The position numbers were made by a program, and so were the translations under genes. From Mercurialis annua (Eukaryota > Streptophyta > Magnoliopsida > Malpighiales > Euphorbiaceae), in NCBI RefSeq assembly GCF_937616625.2, contig NC_065571.1, positions 126,501 to 190,500 of the forward strand: DNA of 64,000 bases. The letters are read 5' to 3'. Of this stretch, positions 35,195 to 46,134 are shown piece after piece (the first letter of the stretch is position 1; every line of letters starts with the position of its first letter). The notes under the pieces are model-generated. The model did not search any database. It worked only from the letters and a program-made list of their open reading frames with translations, and was not told the DNA's origin.

Positions 35195-38157
35195 TGTCAC
35201 GACCCAAATTATTAAGCCGCGACCGGCGCTAGGGAATGGGAGTGGTAGCTCCGAAACCCGTAGCAAGCCTAAAACCGTTATTAATTTTTCGCAATTAAAA
35301 ACATATTATTATATATAAAACGTTTTCAGAAAGCTCGTTTAAATATTTCATTAATAAATATCAGAATATTATATTACTCATCTGAAAATCTTTACAACAT
35401 GATTCGCCATAGCTAGGGTCTTACAGTGCGATATCCTATATCCAACACTTCCCTGCTTCTAGTCATAGTCACTACCAATTCCATATATGGTAATTGGTTG
35501 ACGAAATCAAACGGTTAAAAGCATTACTGTTATAAACAACTTCTTATATCAGAATTTACATTTCAAATACCGTTTAAAAATAAACGTAAATCTCATATAG
35601 ACACCTACAGACTACTGCAGCTCTAAAGGACAACGTGCTTTGTGCAAGTCAAATGACTTCCAACACAAAGGAGATGGTCTGTCTGATCCGACTCCGATAA
35701 CCTGAAAACAACAATAGTGAGGGGTCAGTATTTGGAAAATACTGAGTGAGTTGACATTTACTAACAGTATTAATATAGAAACATAACATCGCATCTCTAG
35801 AAAACAATAATATAAAACATATAAACATGTATTTGATCCGTACGAAACTAATATCCTAGCATGCGACACATTTCTCGAATAATCATATATCATTCAACCC
35901 AATCGTAATTTCAAGTTGTGAGTCCAACTCACTGGTGGCCCAGCCACTAGATACGGGGACTCCGGACTACACCGTAGCCGAGTACTCACTCGTATCAAAT
36001 CATATACCCAATCGTAAATATCAATTGCGAGTCCAACTCGCTGGTGGCCCAGCCACGTAAATTTCATAATCATCATCAGCTCACAGCTGTGTCAAGTCAT
36101 TTCTCAAATGCAAACATACTAGATTGACTCGATACTGGTGATCACACAGCCTATTGACACCCAATAGGTAGCTAGTTTCTTCGGATCGCATACTAGTTCT
36201 CGTATATAAAAACTAATAAAACATATAACATTTCAATCAATTATATATAATGCGATGCGTGTAAATAGTATATATATATCTATATAAAATAACTTTAATA
36301 TATAATACGTGAAAGTAAAGTGCAACTCACAGAACCCGCTATCCAAAACCGCATTATTATAATCCCGTAAACGTAAGCTCCATGCGTCGTTCTCGTAGAT
36401 ATTCCAGCTCGTCGGTCCGGTAGCTTGTCGTTATATCAATTACCTATTCAAGTCACGCGTTCATAAACGTAAACTTAGTATCAACATCCTAACCACATTC
36501 TTTATGTTCTAAGTCCAAGTTTCACGTTTTCGGAGTCCGTAAGTAAAAATCAAGTTGAAACACTTCGCGTCGGACCTCGGGACACCATTCCCACTTTAAA
36601 ACAGGCTTGGAATACCTTGCCAAGCCTTCCTCACATTGTGAGGGGTCCCCTCACGTCGTGAGGCTTGTCCTCACGTCGTGAGGCATATCCTCACGTCGTG
36701 AGGCACTCCCTCACGTCGTGAGGCACTCCCTCACGTCGTGAGGGAGCTCCTCACGTCGTGAGGGAGCTCCTCACGTCGTGAGGATGTGTTTTCTGACTCT
36801 AATTATAATACCGACGTATTTCCAACTTACTAACACATATCCATAATCATAACAATACTCTAGACAACCAAAAACGTGATAATAATTGCTCAAACGAATC
36901 GAATACGCGAATTCAATGAAACCGCTCGATTCAAAACCTAGGCAGCAACTAAATCCTCATATACAGCAACCAATCATTGGTTCTTACCTTATTTTGATGC
37001 TCTAAGATGATATATAATCCTCTCCTCTTTCCAACGCAACGAGAATCGCTCAATTCCGAGTCCGAACGAAGAAATTACGTCGATTGCAAGTTCGCTCGCT
37101 TCGCAAGATTGTGTCTCACGTCGTGATACATTGTCTCACGTCGTGAGACACCCTTAAACAGTCCCAAATATCGCCTCGACATGCTCCCAACACCCCTAAT
37201 TCATTCCGACATGATTCTACATCAATATAACACAAAATTCAACTCAATAATCATCAAAAACGTCAAAAACAACGTGATTACGGGTTATACGATTTGATCT
37301 CGACATGGCAGCCCTATATTCTTCAATTTCAGTACTCAAAAAAAACAAACTTACCTTAGTTTGAAGTTTGAGGAATATAGAGAATCGAATTCCGAACAAA
37401 TCGATATAAAGAACTCGCGATTTGGACGAGAAACGGCGAAACGGCGACGGATCGAAATGGATCGTCGAATTTCCTTCGTTCCCTCTCTGATTCTTCTTTT
37501 CTCATTCTGGATCTTTTTTTCCTTCAATCCTTATATATATAATTGGTGAAAATACTTTTTTGATCCTTCATTTCTTTAACTTAAACCAATTCTCTTTTAA
37601 ACTTTATAATTTAACCAAACGGTTAAATTATTCTTTTAACTCAATTACTTACGTATTATTTATATCCATATAAATAATACTAAACCAAAATTATTATTTT
37701 TCCATCAATAATCTTTTAATTTCTATTTCCGAGGCTTAAGTGGCTAATTTACACTTTAGTCCTTAAACTTCTCAAAAGTTGCAATTTAGCCCAAAACGTA
37801 TCCGCGTCCAAATTTTAAAAGGTCTCTGATTGATCCGAAACTTTTATTACATATATTATAAAACATTTCGCGGACCTTGGCGAATTAATTTTCCTTTTCG
37901 TGACTCAACTGGTTAAATTACCACTTTAGTCCCCGTACTTTATTTTGGGGCTTTTCTCGATATTTTTCCTTTCAACTCCAGTTCTAACTTTAGAACTGAA
38001 ATATAATATTTAATTCTTCGCTAATATCTTTTCTGAAACCGATCTACTAAAACTTATTTATCTTAAATTCCCGGAAAATTTTCCGATATCGCCACTCCGG
38101 CGACTCGAAACTGGACACGTGACCCAATTAAATAATTAAATCTTTTGGGGTATTACA
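35195..38157 (-). mobile_element. Solo LTR, TGTAATACCCC chromovirus family
   Basis: It is the reverse-oriented relative of the LTRs at 51734-54098 and 58396-60700. It begins TGTCACGACCCAAATTATTA and ends TTTTGGGGTATTACA. The conserved blocks are in reverse order: the CGGGTTTCGGAGCTACC complement near the start, the GTGATCACACAG box at 36139, and GGACACGTG at 38111-38119. The flanks TCGTT and TCTTT agree at four of five bases. It is longer (2963 bp) than the others. Part of the extra length is a duplicated unit with GAGTCCAACTC at about 35920 and 36030. It carries two palindrome arrays. Confidence 0.88.
36629..36783. repeat. 20-bp-period palindrome minisatellite
   Basis: Eight units are spaced exactly 20 bp apart. 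Seven contain TCACGTCGTGAGG; the first is TCACATTGTGAGG. With the preceding C or CC each makes the 15-bp imperfect palindrome CCTCACGTCGTGAGG. Linkers are 5 bp (CTTGT, CATAT, CACTC, GAGCT and similar). Two related units, TCTCACGTCGTGA, follow at 37114-37150. Confidence 0.95.
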
Positions 38158-38221
38158 TCTTTATTTGTCGAAATCCATTTTCGGAGGGCCAAAAATGTCC
38201 TTTCAGCAAGCAGGAATCGTG

Positions 38222-38292
38222 GAGGGCACGTCGTGCAGGTCATGGGCACGTCGTGCCCTCATTCAGCCAAAACACATGCCGCACGTCGTGCA
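38222..38292. repeat. ACGTCGTG palindromes in the outer solo LTR
   Basis: Three copies occur: GGGCACGTCGTGC, GGGCACGTCGTGCCC and GCACGTCGTGC. They share the ACGTCGT core with the array at 36629-36783, although the host LTR is of a different family. Confidence 0.85.
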
Positions 38293-38714
38293 CCCCTTTC
38301 TGCTGCAGAACCTCCAACTTCAAAATGTTATAACTCCTTGTATTCACGTCGGAATGAGCCGGTTCTTGACTCTACGGAAAGCTTAAGATGTCTACTTCAT
38401 TTCTCCAGAAGATCACAAATTCATTTGAAGTCTCTAACTGCCCCAAAATTATCAATAAATGCAGCAGGGTCAGATTCACAAGTATACATTTGTGCTCTTT
38501 GCGTCTATATTCACCGAGAACCTCCAGAATGCTCTAATTAAACCCAAAACTCATTGATTTCCATGAATACACCTGAAATACTTGGACATGACAATAAGAA
38601 CCAAAACGAGTACGATTTCAACAGTAAACATGCAATAAAAGACCAAAAATTACATAGGAAATAGGAGTATTTCTACTCCTATCAGTGGACAACTCTATTG
38701 GGACGGAGGGAGTA

Positions 38715-39999
38715 TTTTTTAGAAGAATGGCGGCATGCGATGATCGAAGGTGGTCGAAAGTCGACGCTTGAAGGGGATAGGGTCAGACGTCGACGATTTT
38801 CGTCGATGATCATCAATGGGAGGTGGCCTGTAATGATGTTGGTTGGTGCTGATACCGACGGTTTTTGCCAGTGGCCGACAGTGGAGCGGTGGAGGCTGAT
38901 GGTGGAGGGCGGTAAGGACGAGGGGACTGATGGTCGATATATAGTAGAGGTGATGGCCATAATTTAGAGTTTAACAAACACTTATCATCCTAAAAAAACT
39001 GAATTCGTTTTTATATTTATCTTTTATTTTTATGAGAGTATCTTTAAAAAAAACAAAAAAAAAAACCCTTATTAAAATGGGAATTGGTGGTGAAGGACCC
39101 AAAAGATCTTAAAGCCTAAAGGTAAGAAGAATGTATGGAAGGAAGGACCACTTTTACATTGCCAATCATTTTGTGTTTTCTGTGTCCATCTTCTTTTGCT
39201 CCATCATCTTTTTCCTTTACTTCTTTACATTATCAATATAATCATATTGCAATCTGATTATCCTTTTCCTTTATTAATTAGCTCTTAATTATACATTTAA
39301 TTTTGCGGATCCTTATAATGTTTGCTACGAAAATTCCAAATGGTTTTGGTTTAACTTACTCTAAACTTCGTATTAGAGAGGAGTTTTAGTTAGTAGGAAA
39401 ACTACGAGAACCACATGAAAATTAAGTGCATGTTCCAACACATGGGACCCTTACATGTCCATCAATCAAATGTGCCACACGTAATTGTTAATTTTGAGTA
39501 CGGAATGGCACATATTGATATAAATTGATGATTTTAAATAATAATGTACAATTTTAAAGTTAGTTTTGATTAAGTACCTAATTAGTAAGGAAAAATGAAA
39601 TACAAAGATTAATTAGTTGATGATGATAGTAACAAGATCCCCACATTGCATGTAGGCTTGTGTTTGGACTGGCTTTTTGGTGGAGAATAACATATCTAAA
39701 GGCATTATGCCCCAACAATGCACGTTAATTACCGTGTTACTTTTTTTTTTGTCATACTGTGTTACTCTTTTTGAGATTACATAATTTGTTAAGATTACTG
39801 ATTTTGAATGGCATATATGATGGATTGTGATATCGGTTTTTTTTATGGCATTCCCTTTTTAATTGTGGGCTCGGGAGGATTAAGTTCATAATGGATAATC
39901 AGAAGTTGTCAATTATTTGTTGGAACTGGTCTTTATATGGCTTTCATTCATGCCTTCTGTCTCGGTTTTGAAATTAAAACTTGTAATCTTAAAAATTAG
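38715..39999. other. Intergenic DNA with a GC-richer block
   Basis: 38720-38960 is richer in G and C (GGTGGTCGAAAGTCGACGC and similar) and is open in two overlapping frames, one on each strand, without a recognised domain. Its origin is unknown; a captured gene fragment is possible. The rest is AT-rich without genes. Confidence 0.4.
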
Positions 40000-40081
40000 A
40001 GATGGAATCGGATTCCAGAATAATATTATGAACCAAATTATATAAGATCCATGCGTCAGAGCAAATCCAAAGACTTAACAT

Positions 40082-40273
40082 TGTTAAGATAATTATTATA
40101 CTTTGTAAGGGTATTATAGTACTTTCCTTTTCTAGTTTAGTCTAACCTATATAAACTCTACTTATCTTGTTTTAGAGTTTTAACGCTTTCTCTTCTATTT
40201 GTTAGCCTCCATTACTTTGTATCTAAAACTTCTATTCAATTAATAGTTGTCGATTTCTCCATTAATGTTATCA
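40082..40273 (+). repeat. 5' LTR of the Copia element
   Basis: It begins TGTTAAGATAATTATTATAC and ends TTAATGTTATCA. At all six transition differences the two LTRs read A or T here against G or C in the partner; the other two differences are C against G. Confidence 0.95.
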
Positions 40274-43204
40274 TAGTATCGAAGCCAATTTTTTTCTCTT
40301 GCCATTAGTTTAATATCGTCCACAACTTCGCGGATTGCGCGGGTGTTGAGGTTAGTGATTATTTGGTAATTCGGAACTGTTGGTGAATTAATTTTGGTTG
40401 TCCGTTTGTCTGATTGCTCGTCCTCTATGCTCGTCTTTTGGGTTTGTTCTATCTGATTCGTTAATTCAATTTGTTAGTTTTCTGTTGATTTCTTTTTAAT
40501 ATGGCTGAAATTAGAGATGATTCGCTTCAGGCAGTTAGTGTTCAGTTAGATGGTAAAAATTGTGCGTATTGGAGTTATGTGATGAAAAATTTCTGAAGGG
40601 TAAACAAAAGTGGGGTTATATTTCGGGTGCTTTTGTCAAGTCTGACGACAGCACAGCTGCTGATTATGTGTCTTTGTTAGATAAGTGGGAAGTTGCTAAT
40701 TCCAAGATTATTACTTGGATCAATAATTCTGTTAAGCACTCGATAGGTACTCAATTAGCAAAATATGAGACAGCTAAGGAGGTTTGGGAACATTTAGCTA
40801 GACTGTACACACAGTCTAACTTTGCAAAACAGTACCAGTTGGAGTCTGATATTCGTGCTCTGCAGCAGAAAAGCATGAGTATTCAGGAATTTTATGATGC
40901 TATGACAGATTTGTGGGATCAGCTGGCTCTCACAGAATCTGCTGAATTACGAGCCTTTGGGCCTTATATTGCACGAAGAGAGGAGCAGAGATTGGTACAG
41001 TTTTTAATGGCTCTTCGTGATGAGTTTGAAGGACTTCGTGGGTCCATTCTACATCGTCATCCGCTGCCTTCTGTTGATTCTGTTGTTAGTGAACTTTTGG
41101 CTGAAGAAATTCGCCTTAAGCCTTCTGTTGCAAAGGAAGTCTCTACTCCATTAGTCTTCGCATTGCCTCCACGACCCAATTTCAATTCGCAAGCTAGGCC
41201 TTATGGAACTATTGCTCGTGATGAATGTAGTTTTTGTAAACAGAAAGGTCATTGGAAATCACAATGTCCAAAGTTGGGTAGAGGAAAACAGCAGTTTGCT
41301 CAGCAACAGCCCCATCAGCAGCCTCAGCAATGGAGTTATCGCGCGCCGGCTCCTCATAATGGACCTCCTCTTCTTCCTCGCTCTCATAATGCACTTACCA
41401 CTTCTTCTTTAGATCCATCAATGATTGAGCAATTTCAGCAGTTCCTTGCATCTCAGCCGCATGCCATGTCAGCTTCATCTCAAATAGGTTTGTCATCTAG
41501 TTCGTCAGGTATATCTTCTTCCTCCTGGATTTTAGATTCTGGTGCTTCGAATCATATGTCACCTAATTTGTCATCTTTTACTTCTTTGACCCCTAAAGTT
41601 TCTGTTCCTGTTATGAGTGCTAGTGGTACACCTATGCCCTTGCAAGGTGTTGGTTCAGTTATTACACCTTCTTTGTCCTTATCAAATGTTTATCACATTC
41701 CTAGTCTTACTTTAAATCTTGCTTCTGTTGGTCAATTTTTTGATAATGGTTGCTTAGTTTCCTTTTCTTCTTCTGCTTGTTATGTTCAGGATCCAAAGTC
41801 TCAGGAAGTGATTGGGACAGGCCATAGGGAAGGAGGACTTTATATATTGGATCAGTTCAAAACTCCTAAGATTGCAGCTGCTGTTCCTGGTGTGGATGTT
41901 TCGTCTTTTTGTTTGAGTCAGTCTTCTTCTGTGTTTTATTTGTGGCATTCTCGTCTTGGTCATGTCTCTAGGTCTCGATTACAATTTTTAGCGTCTACAG
42001 GAGTTTTAGGAGATTTGAAAACTCATGATATTTCTGATTGCAGTGGTTGTAAACTTGCAAAGTTCTCTGCTTTAACTTTTCCTAAAAGTAATACATTTTC
42101 TATTGCACCTTTTGATCTTATTCATTCTGATGTTTGGGGACCCTCTCCTGTTTCTACAAAGGGAGGCTCCCGTTATTATGTCTCTTTTATTGATGATTGC
42201 ACTCGTTATTGTTGGATTTATCTTATGAAACGTCGCTCAGATTTTTTAGGCATCTATAATGAGTTTCGATCTCTTGTGAAAACTCAACATGCACCTGTTA
42301 TTAAATGTTTTAGATGTGATTTAGGAGGCTAATATACTTCTCATGCTTTTAAGGAACTTCTTGCTTTAGATGGAACAATTTACCAAACTTCTTGCACTGA
42401 TACTCCTGAATAAAATGGGGTTGCTGAAAGGAAACATAGGCATATTCTTGAGACTGCTAGGTCACTTTTATTGTCTGCTAGTGTTCCTAGTGAATTTTGG
42501 GGTGAGGCAGCTCTTACTTCTGTTTATTTGATTAATAGGATTCCTACTTCTCATAATTCTGGCTTATCTCCTTATGAGAGATTGTATGGTTGTCCACCAG
42601 ATTATTCTTTTCTTCGTGTTTTTGGTTCTACATGCTTTGTTCTTCTTCCTCATGTTCAAAGGAGTAAGTTAACTTCACGGTCTGCTATATGTGTATTTCT
42701 TGGTTATGGTGCAGGACAAAAGGGGTATCGTTGTTTTGATCAGTCAGTCATAAGTTATATGTTTCTCGTCATGTTGTCTTTCTTGAACATATTCCTTATT
42801 TTACTATTCCTGACCGCTCTCATAGTATATCTATGCCTGATTTTGTCTGCATTGATCCTTTTACTACTGATGATGATGAGCTACCTCCTGTTGAGAATCC
42901 TGACACTCCTATTGGCCCCTCAACTACCCAATCATCTTCTGCGACGGCGGATACTACTGAACATCGATATCCTGTCCGAAATCGTAAGTCTACTAGACAA
43001 CCTGATTTTGATTATTCTTGTCTTTCTAGTTCATTTTCTTCATTCCTTGCTTCTATTCATTGTCTTTCTGAGCCTTCATCTTTCAAAGAGGCAGTTCTTG
43101 ATCCTCTTTGGCAGCGTGCTATGGCTGAGGAGCTAACTGCTCTTCATCAAACCCATACTTGGGATTTAGTGTCTCTTCCTACAGGAAAACGTGCTATTGG
43201 TTCT

Positions 43205-44529
43205 TGATACGCATATTTTATATAGGATTTTTCCAAGTATTTGATATAGTATTATTGCATATTTTGAGGATATTATGCTTGGAAAGGTGTTTATTTTGTA
43301 GGTTTATGCGTATGGAGTGAAGCAAAGTAATTTGGATTAAATTGGATAAAAGTTGGAAAAAGTGCCTAGTTCCTTAAAAGTGCCTCCAGACACTATTGAG
43401 GAACTGGCCCGGATTACAATCTGCGAATCCTTTGTGGCCAATTCCTTAAAAGTGCCTCCAGACACTATTGAGGAACTGGCCCGGATTACCTGGGAACCTA
43501 AAACGTGAAAATCCTTTTTCTACGCGGATTTGGACCCGATTTCAACTACAACTCTTGCAACACATCAAGGACTCCTCCACTATATAAAGACATCTCAAGA
43601 TCATGTATTCTATCTAGTTTTTTCATTATTTCTATTCTATAAATAATTTGTCTTAGGTTAATTTTCTTTTAGTCCTTAGTTTTATTTCAAGACTTAAATC
43701 TTCGAAACTTTGATTCGAAGGCTTGTGTTCCGAATAATTCCAGGTTTTTATTCAAGTATTTTTATTTCAATCTCTTGTTTTAATTATGTTCATTATTATT
43801 AATTGCTTAGTTAATTCAATTATGTCTAGCTAAATTTCTTGACTTGGAATATTGTGAGTAGTATGGATGCTAGGTTTAAATTCTGAAAACTAATTTCTAT
43901 ATCTTTCTTTGTTAATGCAATCCTTCGTTATTAAGAGTAATGCTTGTGATTGAGTAGCTAACAATTGCATGAACCTAGATTAAATTGTGAGGAGGGGACT
44001 TAAGCGATTTAATTGGAAAAGGGTAACCAAGGCATAATTACAAAACATGAGTCCGACCACCATGTTTGCGTTATGTGGTCTATGTGGATAACTAATCGAT
44101 AATGCGTTGTTTATAAATTGTCGTTTATCTTCTATCATTCTGTAAGTCGTGACATTAAGGGTGATTCGGGATAACGGGTTATAACGAATAGGCTAGTAAT
44201 AATATAGGAATATTGAGCTAGTATTTTCGATTTATCCGCCATTGCATGTAACAATTAAAATTGATTGATATAAGTTAGATTTGTAAGACATCGATAATCC
44301 ATACGAAAGCAATATTCTGAGTTATTTGTCGTTATTGTTTATTCCTTAAATTATTATTTTCTGTTTTTATTAGTTTTAATTAAAATCACACAAATCCTAT
44401 CTTTATTAGTTCAAATAATTATTAATTAACTATTTTGGTACTAAATTCAATTCCTCGTGGGTTCGACTTTTACTTATCATTATATTACTTGATTTATCGA
44501 CATCGTACACTTGCGATTTTGTGTATCAA
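43205..44529 (+). mobile_element. Solo LTR-like insertion inside the Copia pol
   Basis: It begins TGATACGCATATT and ends TTGTGTATCA(A), so both ends share an inverted TTGATAC/GTATCAA. The Copia codons for GS and RW rejoin exactly if it is removed. The repeat at both borders is GTTCT, with a one-base uncertainty at the right end. It is about 1325 bp and has no coding frame. The family was not recognised. Confidence 0.82.
43369..43490 (+). repeat. 72-bp tandem duplication in the inserted LTR
   Basis: TCCTTAAAAGTGCCTCCAGA and the following CACTATTGAGGAACTGGCCC occur twice, 72 bp apart and nearly identical. The conserved part covers about 48 bp and contains the complementary pair AGTTCCT/AGGAACT. 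Confidence 0.9.
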
Positions 44530-45942
44530 GTTCTCGTTGGGTCTATAAGATTAAAACAAAGTCTGATGGGTCTATTGAAAGATATAAAGCTCGTTTGGTG
44601 GCTAAGGGTTATTCTCAGGAATATGGTATGGATTATGAGGAGAATTTTGCTCCTGTTGCAAAAATGACTACAGTTCGAACTCTTATTGCAGTTGCTTCTG
44701 TTCGCCGTTGGGATATCACTCAAATGGATGTTAAAAATGCCTTTTTGAATGGCGACCTTCATGAAGAAGTCTATATGGTTCCTCCTCCTGGTATTGATCA
44801 TCAACCTGGTGAAGTGTGCAAACTTAGGAAGGCTCTTTATGGTCTTAAACAGGCTCCCCGTGCCTGGTTTGAGAAATTCTCTACTGTGATTACTTCTCTT
44901 GGTTTTTGCCCGAGTAACCATGATTCTGCTTTATTTGTCAAGTGTACCTCGGCTGGTCGAATTTTGCTTTTTCTTTATGTTGATGATATGATTATTACAG
45001 GTGATGATGTTGTTGGGATTAGCTTGCGAAAGTCTGAGTTGACTCGAAGTTTTGCTATGAAAGACTTGGGTCCCCTTCGTTACTTCTTGAGTATTGAAGT
45101 TGCGTCTTCTCCAAAAGGGTATCTTCTTTCTCAATCTAAGTATATTTCTGATATTTTTTAGCGTGCTCGCCTCTCTGATAATAAGACTGTTGATACTCCG
45201 ATTGAGCTCAATGCTCAGTATTCTATTTCTGATGGGTCCCCTCTGCCAGATCCGAGTCTATATAGGACAGTTGTTGGAAGTTTGGTTTATCTCACTATCA
45301 CTCGTCCTGATATTGCATATGCTGTTCACATTGTCAGTCAGTTTGTTACTTCTCCTACTACAGTTCATTGGGCTGATGTTCTTCGTATTTTGAGATATCT
45401 TCGTGGAACTCAGTTTCAGACTCTCTTGCTTTCATCTACTTCATCTTTAGAGTTATGTGCTTACTCTGATGCTGATTGGGCGGGTGATCCTACTGACCGC
45501 AAATCCACTACTGGCTTCTGTATTTTTCTAGGCGATTCTCTTATCTCTTGGAAAAGTAAAAAGCAAGATGCTATATCTCGGTCTTCAACTGAGGTCGAAT
45601 ATCGTGCTATGGCTTCTACTACTTGTGAAATAGTTTGGTTGCGATGGTTGCTTGCTGATATGGGTGTTTCTTTGCGGCGACCAACTCCTTTACATTGTGA
45701 TAATAAGAGTGCTACTCAGATTGCTCATAACTCAGTTTTTCATGAACGGACTAAGCATATTGAGATTGATTGTCATATTACTCGCTATCATCTTCAGAAT
45801 GGCACATTGACGTTGCCCTTTGTCTCTTCTTCTTTACAGCTTGCAGATTTGTTTACCAAATTATTTTCCTCTTCGCGCTTTCGTTTTTTGACTGACAAAC
45901 TCTCGATGCTTATAGCTATCGCATCATGAGTTTGAGGGGGGA

Positions 45943-46134
45943 TGTTAAGATAATTATTATGCTTTGTAAGGGTATTATAGTACTTTCCTTTTCTAGTTTA
46001 GTCTAACCTATATAAACTCTACTTGTCTTGTTTTAGGGTTTTAAGGCTTTCTCTTCTATTTGTTAGCCTCCATTGCTTTGTATCTAAAACTTCTATTCAA
46101 TCAATGGTTGTGGATTTCTCCATTAATGTTATCA
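45943..46134 (+). repeat. 3' LTR of the Copia element
   Basis: It has the same length as the 5' LTR, with eight substitutions seen (six transitions, two transversions) and no length change. Confidence 0.95.

Larger units (their letters stand above)
34219..38684 (-). mobile_element. Solo LTR, itself split by another solo LTR
   Basis: It starts TGTTGGTAAAAATACGCAAG and ends TACTCCTATCA, that is TG...CA. It is flanked by a perfect GTGGA duplication at 34214-34218 and 38685-38689. After removing the nested LTR (35195-38157) its own length is about 1.5 kb. The family was not recognised. The right part carries ACGTCGTG palindromes (38222-38292). The strand is inferred from the ATCGTACCCACAGAGAAAGC stretch, which looks like a reversed LTR 3' end. 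Confidence 0.82.
33958..38712. mobile_element. Stowaway-type MITE, split by a solo LTR
   Basis: The left end is CTCCCTGCGTCCCAATAGAG at 33958, with TA before it. The right end CTCTATTGGGACGGAGGGAG finishes at 38712, with TA after it. Its own sequence is about 284 bp (33958-34218 and 38690-38712). The solo LTR at 34219-38684 inserted near its right end and duplicated GTGGA. Confidence 0.9.
40501..45929 (+). pseudogene. Copia gag-pol polyprotein, broken
   Basis: The frame starts at the ATG at 40501 (MAEIRDDSLQAVSVQLDG). A one-base loss near 40590-40594 shifts into the 590-codon frame ending at 42332. Gag includes a zinc knuckle with C-X2-C-X4-H-X4-C (CSFCKQKGHWKSQC). Protease has WILDSGASNHM. 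The integrase zinc region (HSRLGH, then CSGCKLAK) and the first catalytic part (DLIHSDVWGPSP, FIDDCTRY) follow. Stop codons at 42330-42332 and 42411-42413 break integrase. Another shift lies near 42745-42760. The frame is cut at 43204 by an inserted LTR and resumes at 44535 with RT. RT holds an intact YVDD box and the QMDVKNAFLNGDLHEEVYM motif. One more stop lies at 45159-45161. RNase H (YSDADWAGD, SSTEVEYRAM, ADLFTK) then runs to 45929. It cannot be autonomous. Confidence 0.93.
40082..46134 (+). mobile_element. Ty1/copia LTR retrotransposon, full length but defective
   Basis: Two 192-bp LTRs (40082-40273 and 45943-46134) differ at eight positions that I can count. The target duplication AACAT is perfect (40077-40081 and 46135-46139). 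A primer-site remnant TAGTATCGAAGCC follows the 5' LTR, and the polypurine tract TGAGGGGGGA precedes the 3' LTR. The element carries one gag-pol frame with several breaks and a 1.3-kb solo-LTR-like insertion at 43205-44529. Without it the element is about 4.7 kb, normal for Copia. Confidence 0.95.

Noticed and set aside
36629..36783. CRISPR-like regular repeat spacing
   Set aside because: The repeats are 15-bp palindromes with 5-bp linkers at a 20-bp period inside a plant LTR; there are no spacers of CRISPR size and no cas genes.
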